DNA of 64,000 nucleotides, taken from positions 93,187 to 157,186 of the forward strand of contig NZ_LMHY01000012.1 in NCBI RefSeq assembly GCF_001429045.1. The letters run 5' to 3'. Under the pieces are notes generated by a model, which was given only the letters and a program-made list of their open reading frames with translations, was not told the origin of the DNA and searched no databases. The translations under genes were made by a program, and so were the position numbers. Shown here piece after piece: positions 55,054-63,590 of the stretch. This DNA is from Pseudomonas sp. Root71 (GTDB taxonomy: Bacteria; Pseudomonadota; Gammaproteobacteria; Pseudomonadales; Pseudomonadaceae). Position 1 is the stretch's first letter, and every line of letters starts with the position of its first letter.

Positions 55054-55715
55054 AGGTTTACCTGCTGGGGGCGGCCAATCCTGAAGCGGTACGGATGATC
55101 CTCACCCTGAAACGCAGTCAGCCGGACGTGCAGTTCGCCTTTCTCGATAACGATCCGGCCAAGCAAGGCACGCTGTTTCATGGCGTGCCGGTGGTGGGTG
55201 GCACCGACAAGGTGACCGAGCTGAAAGGCCCCGACACACGCTTTGTCAATTTGATCACCGGCAGCACGGCGCTGCGTTACCGGACCACCTGTGAGATCGT
55301 CGAGGCCGGTGGCACCCTGGGCAACTTCATCCACCCGGGCATCGATCTGACGATGATCACGATGGGCGTCGGCACCTATCTGCAAGAGGGCGTGATCATG
55401 CAGGCGCAAGTCTGCCTGGGTGACAACACCAGCATCAGCGCCGGCAGCGTGGTCGGGCATGAGGGGCAGATCGGCCATTCGGTGTTCATGGCGCCGGGTG
55501 TCTGCATTGCCGGTTGTGTCGAGATCGGCGACGGCACCTTCATCGGCACCAACGCCACGATCCTGCCGCGTTTGCGCATCGGCCGCTGGGTCACCATCGG
55601 TGCGGGTGCCGTGGTGACCAGAGACGTTCCAGACTACGCGGTTGTGGTGGGCAGTCCCGCCAGGACCATCAAGACCAATCCTGTTTCCTTTCAAGACGGT
55701 CGGGTTTTCAACTAA
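55050..55715 (+). CDS. NeuD/PglD-family sugar O/N-acyltransferase
   Basis: 221 residues: N-terminal Rossmann-like pocket (VYLLGAANPEAVRM) and C-terminal left-handed beta-helix hexapeptide repeats (VGHEGQIGHSVFMAPGVCIA; GTFIGTNATILPRLRIG) ending AVVVGSPARTIKTNP. PglD-type enzymes N-acylate a 4-amino sugar nucleotide, which fits the preceding aminotransferase. The acyl group cannot be read from sequence. Confidence 0.9.
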   Translation: MKVYLLGAANPEAVRMILTLKRSQPDVQFAFLDNDPAKQGTLFHGVPVVGGTDKVTELKGPDTRFVNLITGSTALRYRTTCEIVEAGGTLGNFIHPGIDLTMITMGVGTYLQEGVIMQAQVCLGDNTSISAGSVVGHEGQIGHSVFMAPGVCIAGCVEIGDGTFIGTNATILPRLRIGRWVTIGAGAVVTRDVPDYAVVVGSPARTIKTNPVSFQDGRVFN

Positions 55716-55745
55716 CCACCGCGACTAATTTCCGGAGAGTCTGTA

Positions 55746-56474
55746 ATGAATCCTCATGAGCAGTTTCGTGAAGAAGTAAAAGACAACATCGAAGGCCTGC
55801 AACAGGACAAAGCGTTGCAAGCCACGTCGCTGGACTGGGTCGGCACGACCGCCAAACACAAGTACACCTACAACTTCAGCTGGATGGGCCGCCCGATCAT
55901 TCAGTTCCCCCAGGACATGGTCGCCATGCAAGAGATCATCTGGGCACTGCGGCCGGACATCATCGTCGAGACCGGTATCGCCCACGGCGGTTCGCTGGTG
56001 TTTTACGCCTCGATGCTGGAACTGATCGGCCATGGTGAGGTGCTGGGCGTCGACATCGATATTCGCCAGCACAACCGTGAGGCAATCGAAGCGCACCCGA
56101 TGAGCAAGCGGATCCGGATGATCCAGGGGTCGAGTATCGATCCTGCGATCGTCGAACAGGTTCGCCAGCGCGTCGAAGGCAAGAAAGTGCTGGTGGTACT
56201 GGACTCCAATCATACCCACGAGCACGTCCTGGAAGAGCTGCGGGCCTATGCCCCGATGACCTCGGTGGGCAGTTACTGCGTGGTGATGGATACCGTGGTC
56301 GAAGACATGCCCGAAGATGCCTTCCCGGACCGCCCGTGGGGCAAGGGCGACAACCCGAAGACCGCGGTATGGGCCTACCTGGAAGAAAACCGCGACTTTG
56401 AGATCGACCAGGCCATTCACAGCAAGCTGCTGATCACCGTCGCGCCGGATGGTTATCTGCGCCGCGTGCGGTAA
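55746..56474 (+). CDS. CmcI / cephalosporin-hydroxylase-family SAM-dependent protein
   Basis: 242 residues with VETGIAHGGSLVFYASMLE and VDIDIRQHNREAIEAH (SAM-binding pocket) and VVLDSNHTHEHVLEELRAY. Despite its name the CmcI family mostly comprises O-methyltransferases, including rhamnosyl methyltransferases. A sugar O-methylation of the flagellar glycan is the likely role. 30 bases after the acyltransferase gene, with a GGAGAG site. Confidence 0.88.
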   Translation: MNPHEQFREEVKDNIEGLQQDKALQATSLDWVGTTAKHKYTYNFSWMGRPIIQFPQDMVAMQEIIWALRPDIIVETGIAHGGSLVFYASMLELIGHGEVLGVDIDIRQHNREAIEAHPMSKRIRMIQGSSIDPAIVEQVRQRVEGKKVLVVLDSNHTHEHVLEELRAYAPMTSVGSYCVVMDTVVEDMPEDAFPDRPWGKGDNPKTAVWAYLEENRDFEIDQAIHSKLLITVAPDGYLRRVR

Positions 56475-56526
56475 ACGACAAGACATCGTTGGGTTTTTTC
56501 GGCGATTCGCCGATGTGGGGAAATGT

Positions 56527-59448
56527 ATGCAAGGCAATAATTCTGAACACGGGTTGGCACTCAACGAACAGTTGACCGTGGTGCTGATGTCTCACGAGCG
56601 GCCGGCGTTCTTGCGTCGCGCTGCACGTTTCTACAGCGGCTTGCCTTGCAGGATTCTGGTGCTGGATTCTTCGACTGAAGGTCAGCCAAGCCTGGCCGGA
56701 CAGTTTGAAAATGTGGATTACCAGCATGTCCCGCAGTTTGGCTACTGGGGGGTTCGTGCCAAGCTGGCTTTTGGCGTGGAGCAAGTGACCACTGCGTTCA
56801 TGGTGTTCGCCGCCGACGATGACTTCCATGTGCATGACGCCCTGCACGCAGCCGTGGCATTCATGGAGGCCAATCCCGACTACGGCCTGTGCCATGGCTA
56901 CAGCATGATGTACCTGTCACAACCCAACAGCGTCAGCTACTTCCGGCGTGACAAGAAAGTCTGCGAAGACTATTGCTCCGAGCACGCCGAGGAGCGTGTG
57001 CTCGATTACATGCACCAGTACCTCCCGCCATTCTATGCAGTCCAGCGCACAGACCTGGTACGTGACTGGTATCAGGCCATGCCTCACGATACGTCCTTCC
57101 AATGGCAGGAAATCGGTCACACGTACTACATGCTGGCGCGGGGCAAGGCGCGAATTCTGCCGATCCCGTATGTCGTGCGCGAGATGAACTACGGGTACTC
57201 GGATCACAACACCGAGATCTTCCACACGCTGGCTCATACGGATACCAGGACGGTCGCCGAACGTGAAGCCTTTGCCGCTTTCCTCTTCGGGCTGCCGACT
57301 CAAGTTCAAGGCGAGGACCCAGAGCGAGGCAGGCAGTTCGCACTGCAAAGCTTCGAAACCCTGGCCGATAGCCTGCGCACGGGCCGGGCGCTGACAACAG
57401 AGCTGATTTTCGAGTCTGCGTGGACCAGTGTCGAGACTGGCCCTGTGCGCCGTTTCGGTCCAAAGCAATACGTCGAAATGCCGTTCTACAATCAGCAGTT
57501 TTTCGATCAGTTGACCCAGTTCGAATTCCTGTTGCACGCCATGCCGGCCGGTCGTGTCCAGTTGCAAGGCCTGGAAGGCGTCTGGACGCGGCAACAGAGC
57601 CTGATGCAGGCGCGTAACAATGACACACCGGAAAGCGTGGTCGACCGTTTGTGGCAAGCCCACGACAGCAACGTGTTCAACCGTACGGTGGTCAAGCGCC
57701 TGGCGGCGCAGCTCGAATTGCTGGGCGAAGAGGAGGAAGCGCAGGCCATGACTGACTGGGCCGCGCGTCTTGAGGCGGTGTCGGTCGAAGGCAACAGCGC
57801 GACATTCGACAAGATGCTCTCCGGTCGACTACTCAAATGGCTCGCGCCCCGCCAGCCAGAGGCTGACGAGGCTGAGTCGATCAACCAGTACCTGGCGGCC
57901 AACGACGGTGGTCCACAGTTCGGGATCTTCCTGCTGGACCTGGATAACGATATCGACAAGCTGCAAGTCTCTCTCGACAGCCTGCTCGAAGGTCACGGCA
58001 AGGCATTCAAGATTGTGATCTTCACTACCGGTGAAGCACCGGCGGCGACCACGGCGCAGAACACCTTGCACTTTGTCCGTGTCACGCAAAGCAACTATGT
58101 CGACAAACTCAACCAGAGTGCTCGTCAGTCGCCTTGCGACTGGTTGATGCTGGCTGAAGCCGGCGACGAGTTCACCGCTGGCGGCCTGTTGCGCGCCAGC
58201 CTGGAGCTGTTGTCGGATGAGCAATGCCGCGCCGTCGCCACCGACGAAATCCAGCGCACCTCAGAAGGCGCACTGGTGGATGTATTCCGTCCGGGTTTCA
58301 ACCTTGATTTGCTGCAAAGCCTGCCGGCCTTGATGGCGCGTCACTGGTTGATCCGTCGGGAAGTGTTCATTGAAGTCGGCGGCTACCAGCCAGACTTCAG
58401 CAAGGCCCTGGAATTCGACTTGCTGCTGCGCATCATCGAGCAGGGTGGCCTCAACGGGCTGGCCCACCTGGACGAACCGCTGGTGATTGCACGGGCGCCG
58501 GCACTGGAAGAAAACGCCGATGAACGCCTGGCGTTGTTGCGCCACCTGGGCAATCTTGGCTACAAGGCCAAGGTCACTTCGACGTTGCCTGGCACTTATC
58601 AGATCGATTACCGCCATACCGAACGCCCGCTGGTGTCGATCATCGTGCCGGCCGGGGATGACTTGGCGGCGTTGCAACAGTGCCTGCAAGCGGTGTTGCT
58701 GCGGACCCGCTACATCCAGTACGAAGTGCTGATCGCGCTCAACCCGAATCAGTCGGCCGAGGTCAACGATTGGCTGGGCACCTACCAGCATCCGAAAGTC
58801 AGCGTGCTGCGTGCCGACCAGAGCCTGAGCGACGTGGCGTTGTACAACGCCACCAGTCAGCAGGCGCAGGGCGAGTACCTGGTGCTGTTGGCCGCCGACA
58901 GTGAAGTGGTCAATCCGAACTGGCTTGAGTCGCTGCTCAATCACGCCCAGCGTCCGGAAGTCGGCGTGGTCGGTCCCAAGTTGATCGACCGCGACGGCAA
59001 GGTCACCCAGGCCGGGCTGATCCTCGGCATGAACGGTGGCGTGGGCTCAGCCTTCGTCGGTGAAAAACATGACGCCGAAGGTTACCTGCACCGCTTGGCG
59101 CTGGAGCAGAACTACTCGGCGGTGTCGAAGGTGTGCCTGATGGTGCGCAAAGCGTTGTTCGACGAGCTGGACGGTCTGGACAGCATGACCTTCGCCGACG
59201 GCTTGAGCGACGTCGATCTGTGCCTCAGGGCCGGTCAGGCCGGCTACCTTACCGTGTGGACACCGCTGGTACAGGTCATTCACTCGGGTGAAGTGCCACA
59301 GGTGCCGCAGGCCCTCGATGCGCTGCGTGACAAGTGGGCGGCAGCTTTTGCCCAGGACCAGGCCTATAACGCCAATCTGGCCTTGAGCGGCAAAGGCTTT
59401 GCCCTGGGCGAAAGTGCTTCGGTGAACTGGGCGCAGATGCTCGGCTAG
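56527..59448 (+). CDS. Large glycosyltransferase (TIGR00180-type N-domain plus tandem GT2 cassette)
   Basis: 973 residues from ATG 56527. N-terminal glycosyltransferase domain (about 15-290; VVLMSHERPAFLRRA, FAADDDFHVHDALH, GYSMMYLSQPNSVSYF), a helical linker, then two GT2-like modules (about 460-690 and 700-940) with FNLDLLQSLPALMARHW, ERPLVSIIVPAGDD and LLNHAQRPEVGVVGPKLIDR. The tandem module closely parallels that of the protein at 46444. Probably extends or attaches the flagellin glycan. Confidence 0.87.
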   Translation: MQGNNSEHGLALNEQLTVVLMSHERPAFLRRAARFYSGLPCRILVLDSSTEGQPSLAGQFENVDYQHVPQFGYWGVRAKLAFGVEQVTTAFMVFAADDDFHVHDALHAAVAFMEANPDYGLCHGYSMMYLSQPNSVSYFRRDKKVCEDYCSEHAEERVLDYMHQYLPPFYAVQRTDLVRDWYQAMPHDTSFQWQEIGHTYYMLARGKARILPIPYVVREMNYGYSDHNTEIFHTLAHTDTRTVAEREAFAAFLFGLPTQVQGEDPERGRQFALQSFETLADSLRTGRALTTELIFESAWTSVETGPVRRFGPKQYVEMPFYNQQFFDQLTQFEFLLHAMPAGRVQLQGLEGVWTRQQSLMQARNNDTPESVVDRLWQAHDSNVFNRTVVKRLAAQLELLGEEEEAQAMTDWAARLEAVSVEGNSATFDKMLSGRLLKWLAPRQPEADEAESINQYLAANDGGPQFGIFLLDLDNDIDKLQVSLDSLLEGHGKAFKIVIFTTGEAPAATTAQNTLHFVRVTQSNYVDKLNQSARQSPCDWLMLAEAGDEFTAGGLLRASLELLSDEQCRAVATDEIQRTSEGALVDVFRPGFNLDLLQSLPALMARHWLIRREVFIEVGGYQPDFSKALEFDLLLRIIEQGGLNGLAHLDEPLVIARAPALEENADERLALLRHLGNLGYKAKVTSTLPGTYQIDYRHTERPLVSIIVPAGDDLAALQQCLQAVLLRTRYIQYEVLIALNPNQSAEVNDWLGTYQHPKVSVLRADQSLSDVALYNATSQQAQGEYLVLLAADSEVVNPNWLESLLNHAQRPEVGVVGPKLIDRDGKVTQAGLILGMNGGVGSAFVGEKHDAEGYLHRLALEQNYSAVSKVCLMVRKALFDELDGLDSMTFADGLSDVDLCLRAGQAGYLTVWTPLVQVIHSGEVPQVPQALDALRDKWAAAFAQDQAYNANLALSGKGFALGESASVNWAQMLG

Positions 59449-59478
59449 GCCCGGCGAACAGGTATAAGGATTCAAGGC

Positions 59479-59577
59479 ATGTTCAACGGAAAATCGATTT
59501 TCATCGCAGGCGGGACCGGTTCGTTCGGGTGTCGGATCATCCGGAACGCGCTGGTGCGTGTCTGGTTGCCAGCATGA
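59479..59577 (+). pseudogene. pseB: Remnant of pseB (UDP-GlcNAc 4,6-dehydratase/5-epimerase), internally deleted
   Basis: ATG 59479 with an AAGGA-type site opens a 32-codon frame. The first 17 residues, MFNGKSIFIAGGTGSFG, are the start of PseB including its GGTGSFG nucleotide-binding loop; the following 15 codons do not look like PseB, and the frame ends in TGA at 59575-59577, overlapping the pseC ATG exactly as an intact operon gene would. About 300 codons are missing, so it cannot encode an enzyme. An assembly or engineered deletion cannot be excluded from sequence alone. Confidence 0.75.
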
Positions 59578-60764
59578 TTCCTTACGCTCGGCAAAGCCTT
59601 GATCAGGCGGATATCGACGCCGTGGTCGGTGTATTGCAGTCTGACTGGCTGACCCAGGGGCCGACCATCGAGCGCTTTGAGCGGGCGATGGCTGAACGCT
59701 GCGAGGCCGGCTTTGCCGTGGCGGTGTGCAATGCCACGGCGGCCCTGCACATCGCTTGCCTGGCGGCGGGGCTCGGCCCGGGCGATTGGCTGTGGACGAC
59801 ACCGAACACCTTTCTCGCCTCGGCCAACTGTGGTCGCTACTGCGGTGCCGAGGTGGATTTTGTCGATATCGACCCGCTGACCTGGAACCTCGATGCCGCT
59901 GCGCTGGCCGTCAAGCTGGAACGGGCCGAGCGAGAAGGCCGGCTGCCGAAAGTGCTCGTGGCCGTCGCGTTCTCGGGGCAGAGTTGCGACATGCGCAGGA
60001 TTGCCGCACTGGCCAAGCGCTATGGCTTTACCGTGATCGAAGACGCGGCCCATGCCGCTGGTGCGTCGTACGCCGGGCGCCCGGTGGGTTGTGGCGAGTT
60101 TGCCGCGATGACCGTGTTCAGCTTTCATCCGGTGAAGATCATCACCAGCGCCGAGGGCGGCATGGTCATGACCAACAGCCCGGAACTTGCCGAGCGTTTG
60201 CAACGCTTGCGCAGCCACGGCATGACCCGGGATCCGCAGCAGATGACCGGACCCAGCCACGGCCCCTGGTACTACGAACAGGTGGAGCTGGGTTTCAATT
60301 ACCGCATTACCGACCTGCAAGCGGCCCTCGGTTTGTCGCAGTTGAACAAACTGGATGAATTTATCGAGCGGCGACGTGAACTGGCGGCGCGTTATGAGCG
60401 CTTGCTGGGGTATTTGCCGCTGACCCTGCCCGGTGCACAGCCCGAGGCTGAGTCGTCATGGCATCTGTATGTGGTGCGCCTGCAACTCGATCAGATCGGT
60501 CTCACTCATCGTGAGGTGTTCGAGGGATTGCGAGCTGTCGGGGTCGGTGTGAACCTGCACTACATTCCCGTGCATTTGCAGCCTTACTATCGTGATCTCG
60601 GGTTCGCCGAGGGTGATTTTCCCCAGGCCGAACGTTACTACGCCGAAGCCATCAGCCTGCCGTTGTATCCGTTGCTCAGTGATGAGCAGCAGGACTACGT
60701 GGTCGAGCAGATGCGGCAGCTGATCGAAATAATCCAGCCATTGCGGCGGGTGGGAAATGTGTGA
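59574..60764 (+). CDS. pseC: UDP-4-amino-4,6-dideoxy-N-acetyl-altrosamine transaminase PseC
   Basis: 396 residues, MIPYARQSLDQADIDAVVGV at the start, PLP Lys188 in SFHPVKIITSAEGG, IEDAAHAAGASYAGRPVG. Second enzyme of CMP-pseudaminic acid synthesis: aminates the 4-keto product of PseB. ATG 59574 lies within the pseB remnant stop. The in-frame GTG 59529 upstream would use remnant sequence and is rejected. Confidence 0.94.
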   Translation: MIPYARQSLDQADIDAVVGVLQSDWLTQGPTIERFERAMAERCEAGFAVAVCNATAALHIACLAAGLGPGDWLWTTPNTFLASANCGRYCGAEVDFVDIDPLTWNLDAAALAVKLERAEREGRLPKVLVAVAFSGQSCDMRRIAALAKRYGFTVIEDAAHAAGASYAGRPVGCGEFAAMTVFSFHPVKIITSAEGGMVMTNSPELAERLQRLRSHGMTRDPQQMTGPSHGPWYYEQVELGFNYRITDLQAALGLSQLNKLDEFIERRRELAARYERLLGYLPLTLPGAQPEAESSWHLYVVRLQLDQIGLTHREVFEGLRAVGVGVNLHYIPVHLQPYYRDLGFAEGDFPQAERYYAEAISLPLYPLLSDEQQDYVVEQMRQLIEIIQPLRRVGNV

Positions 60765-61384
60765 TGCGTGAGCTGACCGAGCAGGAAGCTTTCTGGCAGG
60801 GAGAATTCGGCAACCAGTACGTTGAGCGCAATGTCGGGCAGCCGCTGGTGGCGGCCAACCTGGCGTTGTTTGCCAAGGCACTGACACGGGTCGGGCACAT
60901 CGATAGCCTGGTGGAGCTGGGCACCAACGCCGGCAACAACCTGCAGGCACTGCGCCAACTGTTGCCGCGCTGCGAGTTGTTCGGCGTGGAAATCAACGCC
61001 AGCGCTTGTGCCGCGGCCCGGGCGTTGGATATTGCGCACATCTGGCAGGGTTCGCTGTTCGATTTCCCCCGGGAACGCACCTTCGACCTGACCCTGAGCA
61101 AAGGCGTGCTGATTCACCTGGCACCGGAGTTGCTGCCGGCCGCGTATGCGCAACTGTATGAGTTGAGCCAGCGCTACATACTGATCGCCGAGTACTACAA
61201 CCCGGTGCCGATCGAGGTCCCGTATCGCGGCAACAGCGGCAAATTGTTCAAGCGCGATTTTGCCGGTGAAATGCTCGATCGCTATGACGACCTGCAACTG
61301 GTTGATTACGGTTTCGGTTACCGCCGCGATCGGCAATTCCCGGTGGATGACATCACCTGGTTTGTCCTGGAAAAACGCCGTTGA
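60764..61384 (+). CDS. Pseudaminic acid biosynthesis-associated methylase
   Basis: 206 residues, class I methyltransferase: QEAFWQGEFGNQYVERN, SLVELGTNAGNNLQALRQL, and RYILIAEYYNPVPIEVPYRG. This family is found only with pse genes. Its start overlaps the pseC stop (TGATG) and its end overlaps pseF. Substrate is not known to me; a modified pseudaminate or its carrier is inferred. Confidence 0.88.
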   Translation: MRELTEQEAFWQGEFGNQYVERNVGQPLVAANLALFAKALTRVGHIDSLVELGTNAGNNLQALRQLLPRCELFGVEINASACAAARALDIAHIWQGSLFDFPRERTFDLTLSKGVLIHLAPELLPAAYAQLYELSQRYILIAEYYNPVPIEVPYRGNSGKLFKRDFAGEMLDRYDDLQLVDYGFGYRRDRQFPVDDITWFVLEKRR

Positions 61385-62088
61385 ACAATGTTGCCATCAT
61401 CCCGGCTCGCGGTGGCAGCAAACGCATACCCCGCAAGAACCTCAAGCCGTTCGCCGGAGTGCCGATGATTGCCCGCTCGATTCAGGTGGCCCTGGAGTCC
61501 GGGTTGTTTTCCCGGGTGGTGGTGAGCACCGACGACGAGGAAATCGCCGGGCTGGCGCGGGACTGTGGCGCCCAGGTACCCTTCATGCGCCCGGCGGCGC
61601 TGGCCGATGACTTCACGGGCACCGCGGCGGTGATCGCCCATGCCCTGCAAGCCTTGCGCGAACAAGGGGACGAGTTTGATCGCGCCTGCTGTATCTACGC
61701 GACCGCGCCGTTGTTGCAATCGCGATTTCTGGTCCAGGGGCTGAGCCTGCTGGAGCAGCATCCGGACAAGTCGTTCGCCTTCTCGGTGTGCGACTTCGGT
61801 TTCCCGGTCCAGCGAGCCCTGACCCTTGACGATCAGGGTGCATTGACGGCGCTGTATCCGCAGTACCGTGATACCCGCTCCCAGGATTTGTCGATCGCCT
61901 ATCAGGATGCCGGACAGTTCTACTGGGGGCGTTGCGATGCCTGGTTGCGGGGCGAGGTGCTGTACTCGCCGTACAGCCTGCCAGTCATCCTGCCGCGTCA
62001 TCTGGTGCAGGACATCGACACACCGCAAGACTGGAAACGCGCGGAATACCTGTACGCCGCGCTGAAGGCCGGAGGTGAATTGCAATGA
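61381..62088 (+). CDS. pseF: CMP-pseudaminic acid cytidylyltransferase PseF
   Basis: 235 residues from TTG 61381, overlapping the methylase stop. VAIIPARGGSKRIPRKNLKP and RSIQVALESGLFSRVVVSTD are CMP-nonulosonate synthetase motifs. Activates pseudaminic acid with CTP. TTG is unusual but no ATG fits the conserved N-terminus. Confidence 0.94.
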   Translation: MNNVAIIPARGGSKRIPRKNLKPFAGVPMIARSIQVALESGLFSRVVVSTDDEEIAGLARDCGAQVPFMRPAALADDFTGTAAVIAHALQALREQGDEFDRACCIYATAPLLQSRFLVQGLSLLEQHPDKSFAFSVCDFGFPVQRALTLDDQGALTALYPQYRDTRSQDLSIAYQDAGQFYWGRCDAWLRGEVLYSPYSLPVILPRHLVQDIDTPQDWKRAEYLYAALKAGGELQ

Positions 62089-63590
62089 GAGTACTGATTC
62101 GCTCCGATGCCTCGCCGACCATCGGCAGCGGCCACATCGCACGCTGCCTGTGCCTGGCCCGGGTGTTGCGCAGGCAGGGCAGTCATGTGGCGTTCGCCTG
62201 TCGCCTGTTACCGGGGCATCGACTGGAGGCATTGCGGGTCGAAGGTTTCGAAACCTTCGCGCTGCCCGAACGCTACAGCGATGAAGACCCGCAGCAAGCC
62301 ATCGAATCCATGCTGCCATGGCAGGCCGATATCGCCGCGCTCGAACCGCTGCTGGAGCACCAGCCGGCATTTGACTGGATCATTGTCGACCACTACGGCC
62401 TCGATCATCACTGGCAGACGGCCGCCCGGCGCTTTGCGCCACGGATCGCCGCGGTGGATGACCTCGCCACGCGGACCTACAGCGCCGATTTGCTGCTGAA
62501 CCAGAACCTCTCGGGCACACCAGAGGCTTATACCTCGCTGCTGGCACCGGGTTGCCGGACGTTGTTCGGTCCCCGGTATGCGATGTTGCGCGACGAGTTC
62601 TGTTGCCCGGCCATCGAAATCAAGCCCCGGGCCAAGCGTGTGCTGGTGAATTTCGGCGGTTTCGACGCGGCCATGCAGACCCATCATGCAATGCTGGCGC
62701 TGGCGGACTTTGCTGAGCTGGAAGTCGATTTTGTCGCCGGGGCGGATAATCCGGCCTGGGCGCAGATGCAGGCGTTGGCGGCGAGTCGCCCGAATTGGCG
62801 GCTGCACAGTTTCGTCAGCGACTTTTATCGATTGATGAGCGAAGCCGACCTGTTTGTCGGGGCAGGAGGCGGCACCAGTTGGGAACGGGCGGCCATGGGG
62901 CTGCCGACGATTTGCATTGCCGTGTCGAACAACCAGCAGGCCAACGGCGAGGTCATGGCGGCCGCGGGTGCCCATGTGTTCATGGGCGGGCGCGAGCAGG
63001 TCAGTGTCGAGCAACTGCGCCTGGCCATTGGCCTTGTCGCGGGTAACCAGGGTTTGCGCCAGAGCCTGGCCCGGCAATCGCGACAACTGGTCGATGGCCG
63101 GGGGGCGCAGCGGGTAGCGGTTGCGCTGGCCGGCGCGGTGCTGAGGATGCGCCCGGCGACCCTGGGAGATGCACAGTTGTTGTTCGACGGGCGCAACTGT
63201 GAGGCCGTGCGCCGTTGGTCGCTGCAGACCGGCGTGATCGAATGGCCAGCGCATCAAAACTGGCTGACGGCGAGCCTGAGCAATCCCCGGCGGCTGTTGT
63301 TGATTGCCGAGGCCGATGACGGCCCGGTCGGTGTGCTGCGTTATGACCTGCGCGGTTTTACCGCCGAGGTGTCGATTTATCTGTTCGAAGGCCGGTTCGG
63401 CCTGGGTTGGGGCAGGGCGCTGCTGGCCCGTGGAGAAGCCTTTGTGAAGGTCCAGTGGCCAGAACTGGAGTCGCTCACCGCCCAGGTGTTGCCCGCTAAC
63501 CAGCCGTCGCTGAACGTCTTTCGCGAAGCCGGTTTTACCCAGAGTGCCTGCGCGTTCACGCGCGTATTGAAGGATCACGCAGATGACTAG
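62085..63590 (+). CDS. pseG: PseG (UDP-sugar hydrolase) fused to a GNAT acetyltransferase (PseH-like)
   Basis: 501 residues. N-terminal PseG (about 1-345): [58 protein letters not shown]-terminal GNAT domain (about 352-501): [18 protein letters not shown] and [17 protein letters not shown] with [13 protein letters not shown], resembling PseH. PseG removes UDP and PseH N-acetylates the 4-amino group; fusing them places two consecutive steps in one chain. Overlaps pseF (ATGA) and pseI. Confidence 0.93.
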   Translation: MRVLIRSDASPTIGSGHIARCLCLARVLRRQGSHVAFACRLLPGHRLEALRVEGFETFALPERYSDEDPQQAIESMLPWQADIAALEPLLEHQPAFDWIIVDHYGLDHHWQTAARRFAPRIAAVDDLATRTYSADLLLNQNLSGTPEAYTSLLAPGCRTLFGPRYAMLRDEFCCPAIEIKPRAKRVLVNFGGFDAAMQTHHAMLALADFAELEVDFVAGADNPAWAQMQALAASRPNWRLHSFVSDFYRLMSEADLFVGAGGGTSWERAAMGLPTICIAVSNNQQANGEVMAAAGAHVFMGGREQVSVEQLRLAIGLVAGNQGLRQSLARQSRQLVDGRGAQRVAVALAGAVLRMRPATLGDAQLLFDGRNCEAVRRWSLQTGVIEWPAHQNWLTASLSNPRRLLLIAEADDGPVGVLRYDLRGFTAEVSIYLFEGRFGLGWGRALLARGEAFVKVQWPELESLTAQVLPANQPSLNVFREAGFTQSACAFTRVLKDHADD

